Source: G016756615 sp035556195
GTDB lineage: Bacteria > Pseudomonadota > Alphaproteobacteria > Rhizobiales > Rhizobiaceae
Length of the DNA stretch: 64,000 nt
Direction of reading: 5' to 3'
Assembly: GCA_035556195.1 (NCBI GenBank)
Contig: DATMFK010000007.1
Location: 62,001 to 126,000, forward strand
Below, in pieces: positions 62,559-64,000 of this stretch (position 1 is the stretch's first letter; the number at the start of each line of letters is the position of its first letter). Below the pieces are notes generated by a model that saw nothing but the letters and a program-made list of their open reading frames with translations, did no database searches and was not told where the DNA came from. The position numbers were made by a program, and so were the translations under genes.

Positions 62559-63358
62559 TGCTCGAACTGCGCAATGTGACGAAGTCATTCCGACTGCCCG
62601 GGGAGGGGCTGCTTGGCAAGCGGCGCACGGCGACGGTGCTGCGGGGCGTGAGCTTGGAAATCCGGCGTGGCGAGATCCTCGGCCTCGTCGGCGAGAGCGG
62701 ATCGGGCAAATCAACCCTGTCGACCATCGCGATCCGGCTGGCCGATCCCGACAGCGGAGAGGTGCTTTACAAGGGCGAGGATATCACGCGCAAAGGCCCG
62801 CGCCAGCTCGCCGACTTCCGGGCGCAGGCGCAGATGGTGTTCCAGGATTCCACCTCGTCGCTGAACCCGCGCAAGACCATCGTCAGGACGCTGGGCGAGG
62901 CGCTTGCCGTGCGCGGCGTGCCGAGAGCCAAGCGCCGCCACCGCGCCGCCGAACTCCTCGAACTCGTCGGCCTTGGCGCGCACATGCTGGATCGCCACCC
63001 GCACCAGCTTTCCGGCGGGCAGCGCCAGCGCGTCTCGATTGCGCGCGCGCTCGCGACCGAGCCGGAATTCCTGATCGCCGACGAGCCGGTCGCCTCGCTC
63101 GACGTCTCGCTTCAGGCGCAGATCGTCAACCTTCTGATCGATCTGCGCGAAAAGCTCGACCTGACGATGCTGTTCATCAGCCATGACCTCGCGCTCGTCG
63201 GGCAGATCTCGGACCGCATCGCGATCCTGCAACGGGGCGAACTTGTGGATGTTGGCCGTCCGGACGAGGTGTTCCGCGCCAACCCGCATCCCTATACGGC
63301 GCAGCTTCTCGCCTCGATCCCGAAGCCGAGTTTCGCAACGTCAACGCAGCCGGGCTAG
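62552..63358 (+). CDS. Peptide-type ABC transporter ATP-binding protein (DppF-like)
   Basis: ATPase of 268 residues with Walker A GESGSGKST near residue 49, signature LSGGQRQRV and Walker B LIADEPVASLDVS. It lacks the C-terminal cysteine cluster of longer DppF proteins, ending soon after the conserved NPHPYTAQLLASIP. Last gene of the LysR-linked operon; no clear terminator follows. Confidence 0.93.
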   Translation: MLMLELRNVTKSFRLPGEGLLGKRRTATVLRGVSLEIRRGEILGLVGESGSGKSTLSTIAIRLADPDSGEVLYKGEDITRKGPRQLADFRAQAQMVFQDSTSSLNPRKTIVRTLGEALAVRGVPRAKRRHRAAELLELVGLGAHMLDRHPHQLSGGQRQRVSIARALATEPEFLIADEPVASLDVSLQAQIVNLLIDLREKLDLTMLFISHDLALVGQISDRIAILQRGELVDVGRPDEVFRANPHPYTAQLLASIPKPSFATSTQPG

Positions 63359-63628
63359 CAACCGGCAAGCCACGGCTTGAACGAATCGTTGCCAGCGCCC
63401 ATCGGTTCCGTCGCAAACAGTTCGTCAAAGCTTGCGCAGCCATGAATGCTCATCCATATCCGGAGGGCTTATTCATGTTGAAAGGCCGGCACGCGCGCTC
63501 GTCCAGGATCGCCTTAGACTAAGACTAGGCGGCAGGCCTGACGAGGGCTACCTCGAGCGCGTCATACCAATCCCACGCCGATCCCGCCGACCGGTACTGT
63601 GGCCGCGTGGAGGGCGTAGTGCACGGGT
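63359..63628. other. Gap between the importer operon and the lipocalin repeat
   Basis: No intact gene. The minus strand near 63370-63440 can be read as SFDELFATEPMGAGNDSF, protein-like but not identified. Otherwise nothing recognisable. Confidence 0.35.
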
Positions 63629-63762
63629 TAGGAAGCCGAGCGCTGGTCATCCAGCAGGCGCGATGACTATTCCCCTTCGACCATTGAATCCGTCACCTCT
63701 CTGCCCGTATGTCGAGGGGTGATCAGGTTCGCAAGATCAAAGCCCTGCCTGCGGGCATCGGC
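63629..63762 (+). repeat. Lipocalin-tail repeat, copy 2
   Basis: Second copy of the repeat at 27861, same orientation, 35.77 kb away. The first 22 bases match exactly (TAGGAAGCCGAGCGCTGGTC plus AT), then similarity continues at perhaps 75-80 % by eye through the 3' end of the lipocalin gene. Similarity ends at the same left position in both copies. Confidence 0.7.
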
Positions 63763-64000
63763 CAAGTAGTCCTGAAGCGTCTCATCGGCCAAGCTCGGCT
63801 CGCGGTGGAGGACCCAGAGGTTCTTTCGGTCAGGAGTGCCAACGAGGGACGTCCGGTAGTCAGGATCGATCTTCAGGACCCAATAGTCGCCTTCGGTAAA
63901 GGGTAGCCAGCGGAGGCCCTTGGGCAGAAACGTGACCTTGAGCCGGGAGTTGGTTTCATCGACAGGAGAGGCTTCACCGACCGCCTCTGTCGGTTTGCCT
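63667..64000 (-). CDS. Bacterial lipocalin (Blc-like), C-terminal part
   Basis: Minus-strand frame open to the right edge, 110 residues visible, ending at TAG 63667-63669. It contains SRLKVTFLPKGLRWLPFTEGDYWVL-type barrel strands, YRTSLVGTPDRKNLWVLHREP and DYLADARRQGFDLANLITPRH, the characteristic C-terminal half of outer-membrane lipocalins that bind lipids or lysophospholipids. No defect is visible. The relic at 27.9 kb is its paralogue and preserves the N-terminal part that falls outside this window. Confidence 0.87.
   Translation of the reverse strand, partial: GKPTEAVGEASPVDETNSRLKVTFLPKGLRWLPFTEGDYWVLKIDPDYRTSLVGTPDRKNLWVLHREPSLADETLQDYLADARRQGFDLANLITPRHTGREVTDSMVEGE

Noticed and set aside
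27861..63650. The lipocalin repeats as phage or ICE attachment sites
   Set aside because: No integrase, excisionase, tRNA or conjugation gene is visible, and the repeats are parts of paralogous genes; kept only as a recombination boundary.

Overview
The window is high-GC DNA (about 62-64 % by eye) packed with solute-uptake and small-molecule catabolic operons. Gene content suggests an alphaproteobacterium of the Rhizobiales, probably Mesorhizobium or a close relative: many paralogous peptide-type ABC importers, an AztD-ZinT zinc protein behind a Zur-like box, a pseudoazurin relic and cobalamin-riboswitch uptake genes. This taxonomic call is inference; no rRNA or tRNA gene was seen.

Layout. 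(1) 1-9744: two consecutive peptide-type ABC importers on the + strand, the first cut by the left edge, each with a double-length ATPase. (2) 9794-13290: three flavin-type redox genes (acyl-CoA-dehydrogenase/DszC-like, short LLM protein, NtaA/DmoA-like monooxygenase), apparently a C-S or C-N cleavage module fed by importer 2. (3) 13705-15567: minus-strand AztD-ZinT fusion with a Zur-like operator. (4) 15639-18815: cobalamin riboswitch and a btuFCD-type importer, then a broken pseudoazurin gene. (5) 19598-27612, minus strand: IclR regulator, Liv-type importer, M24 peptidase and a PLP-dependent enzyme. (6) 27740-28198: relics of a deacylase and a lipocalin. (7) 28293-37677: minus-strand operon of HyuA, HyuB, ribose-type importer and an N-carbamoylase-like hydrolase, with a divergent MarR regulator and two matching dyads between them. 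(8) 37802-46399: divergent GntR regulator and a peptide-type importer that includes a permease-ATPase fusion, followed by an alpha/beta hydrolase and a CoA-transferase. (9) 46392-51620: a scrapyard with a broken deacylase, an isolated SGNH hydrolase with its own promoter, a truncated tetA(A)-like gene, a histidine-kinase relic, an intact catalase-related peroxidase, a truncated TPR gene and an IS6-family transposase fragment. (10) 51890-63358: divergent LysR regulator and a + strand operon of a second HyuB/HyuA pair, a divergent alanine-racemase-fold protein and a complete peptide-type importer. (11) 63667-64000: C-terminal part of an intact-looking lipocalin, paralogous to the relic at 27.9 kb.

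How it works together. Most modules follow one plan: a local regulator, a dedicated importer and one to three enzymes for the imported compound. The best supported biochemistry is region 7 (hydantoin ring opening, then N-carbamoyl amino acid hydrolysis). Region 10 resembles it but has a racemase-fold protein in place of the carbamoylase and a peptide-type importer, and is the most likely undescribed pathway here. Two lipocalin copies in the same orientation bracket regions 7-10, and debris of resistance and transposition genes lies inside that block, so the 27.9-63.6 kb interval may be an assembled accessory region; no integrase was seen.
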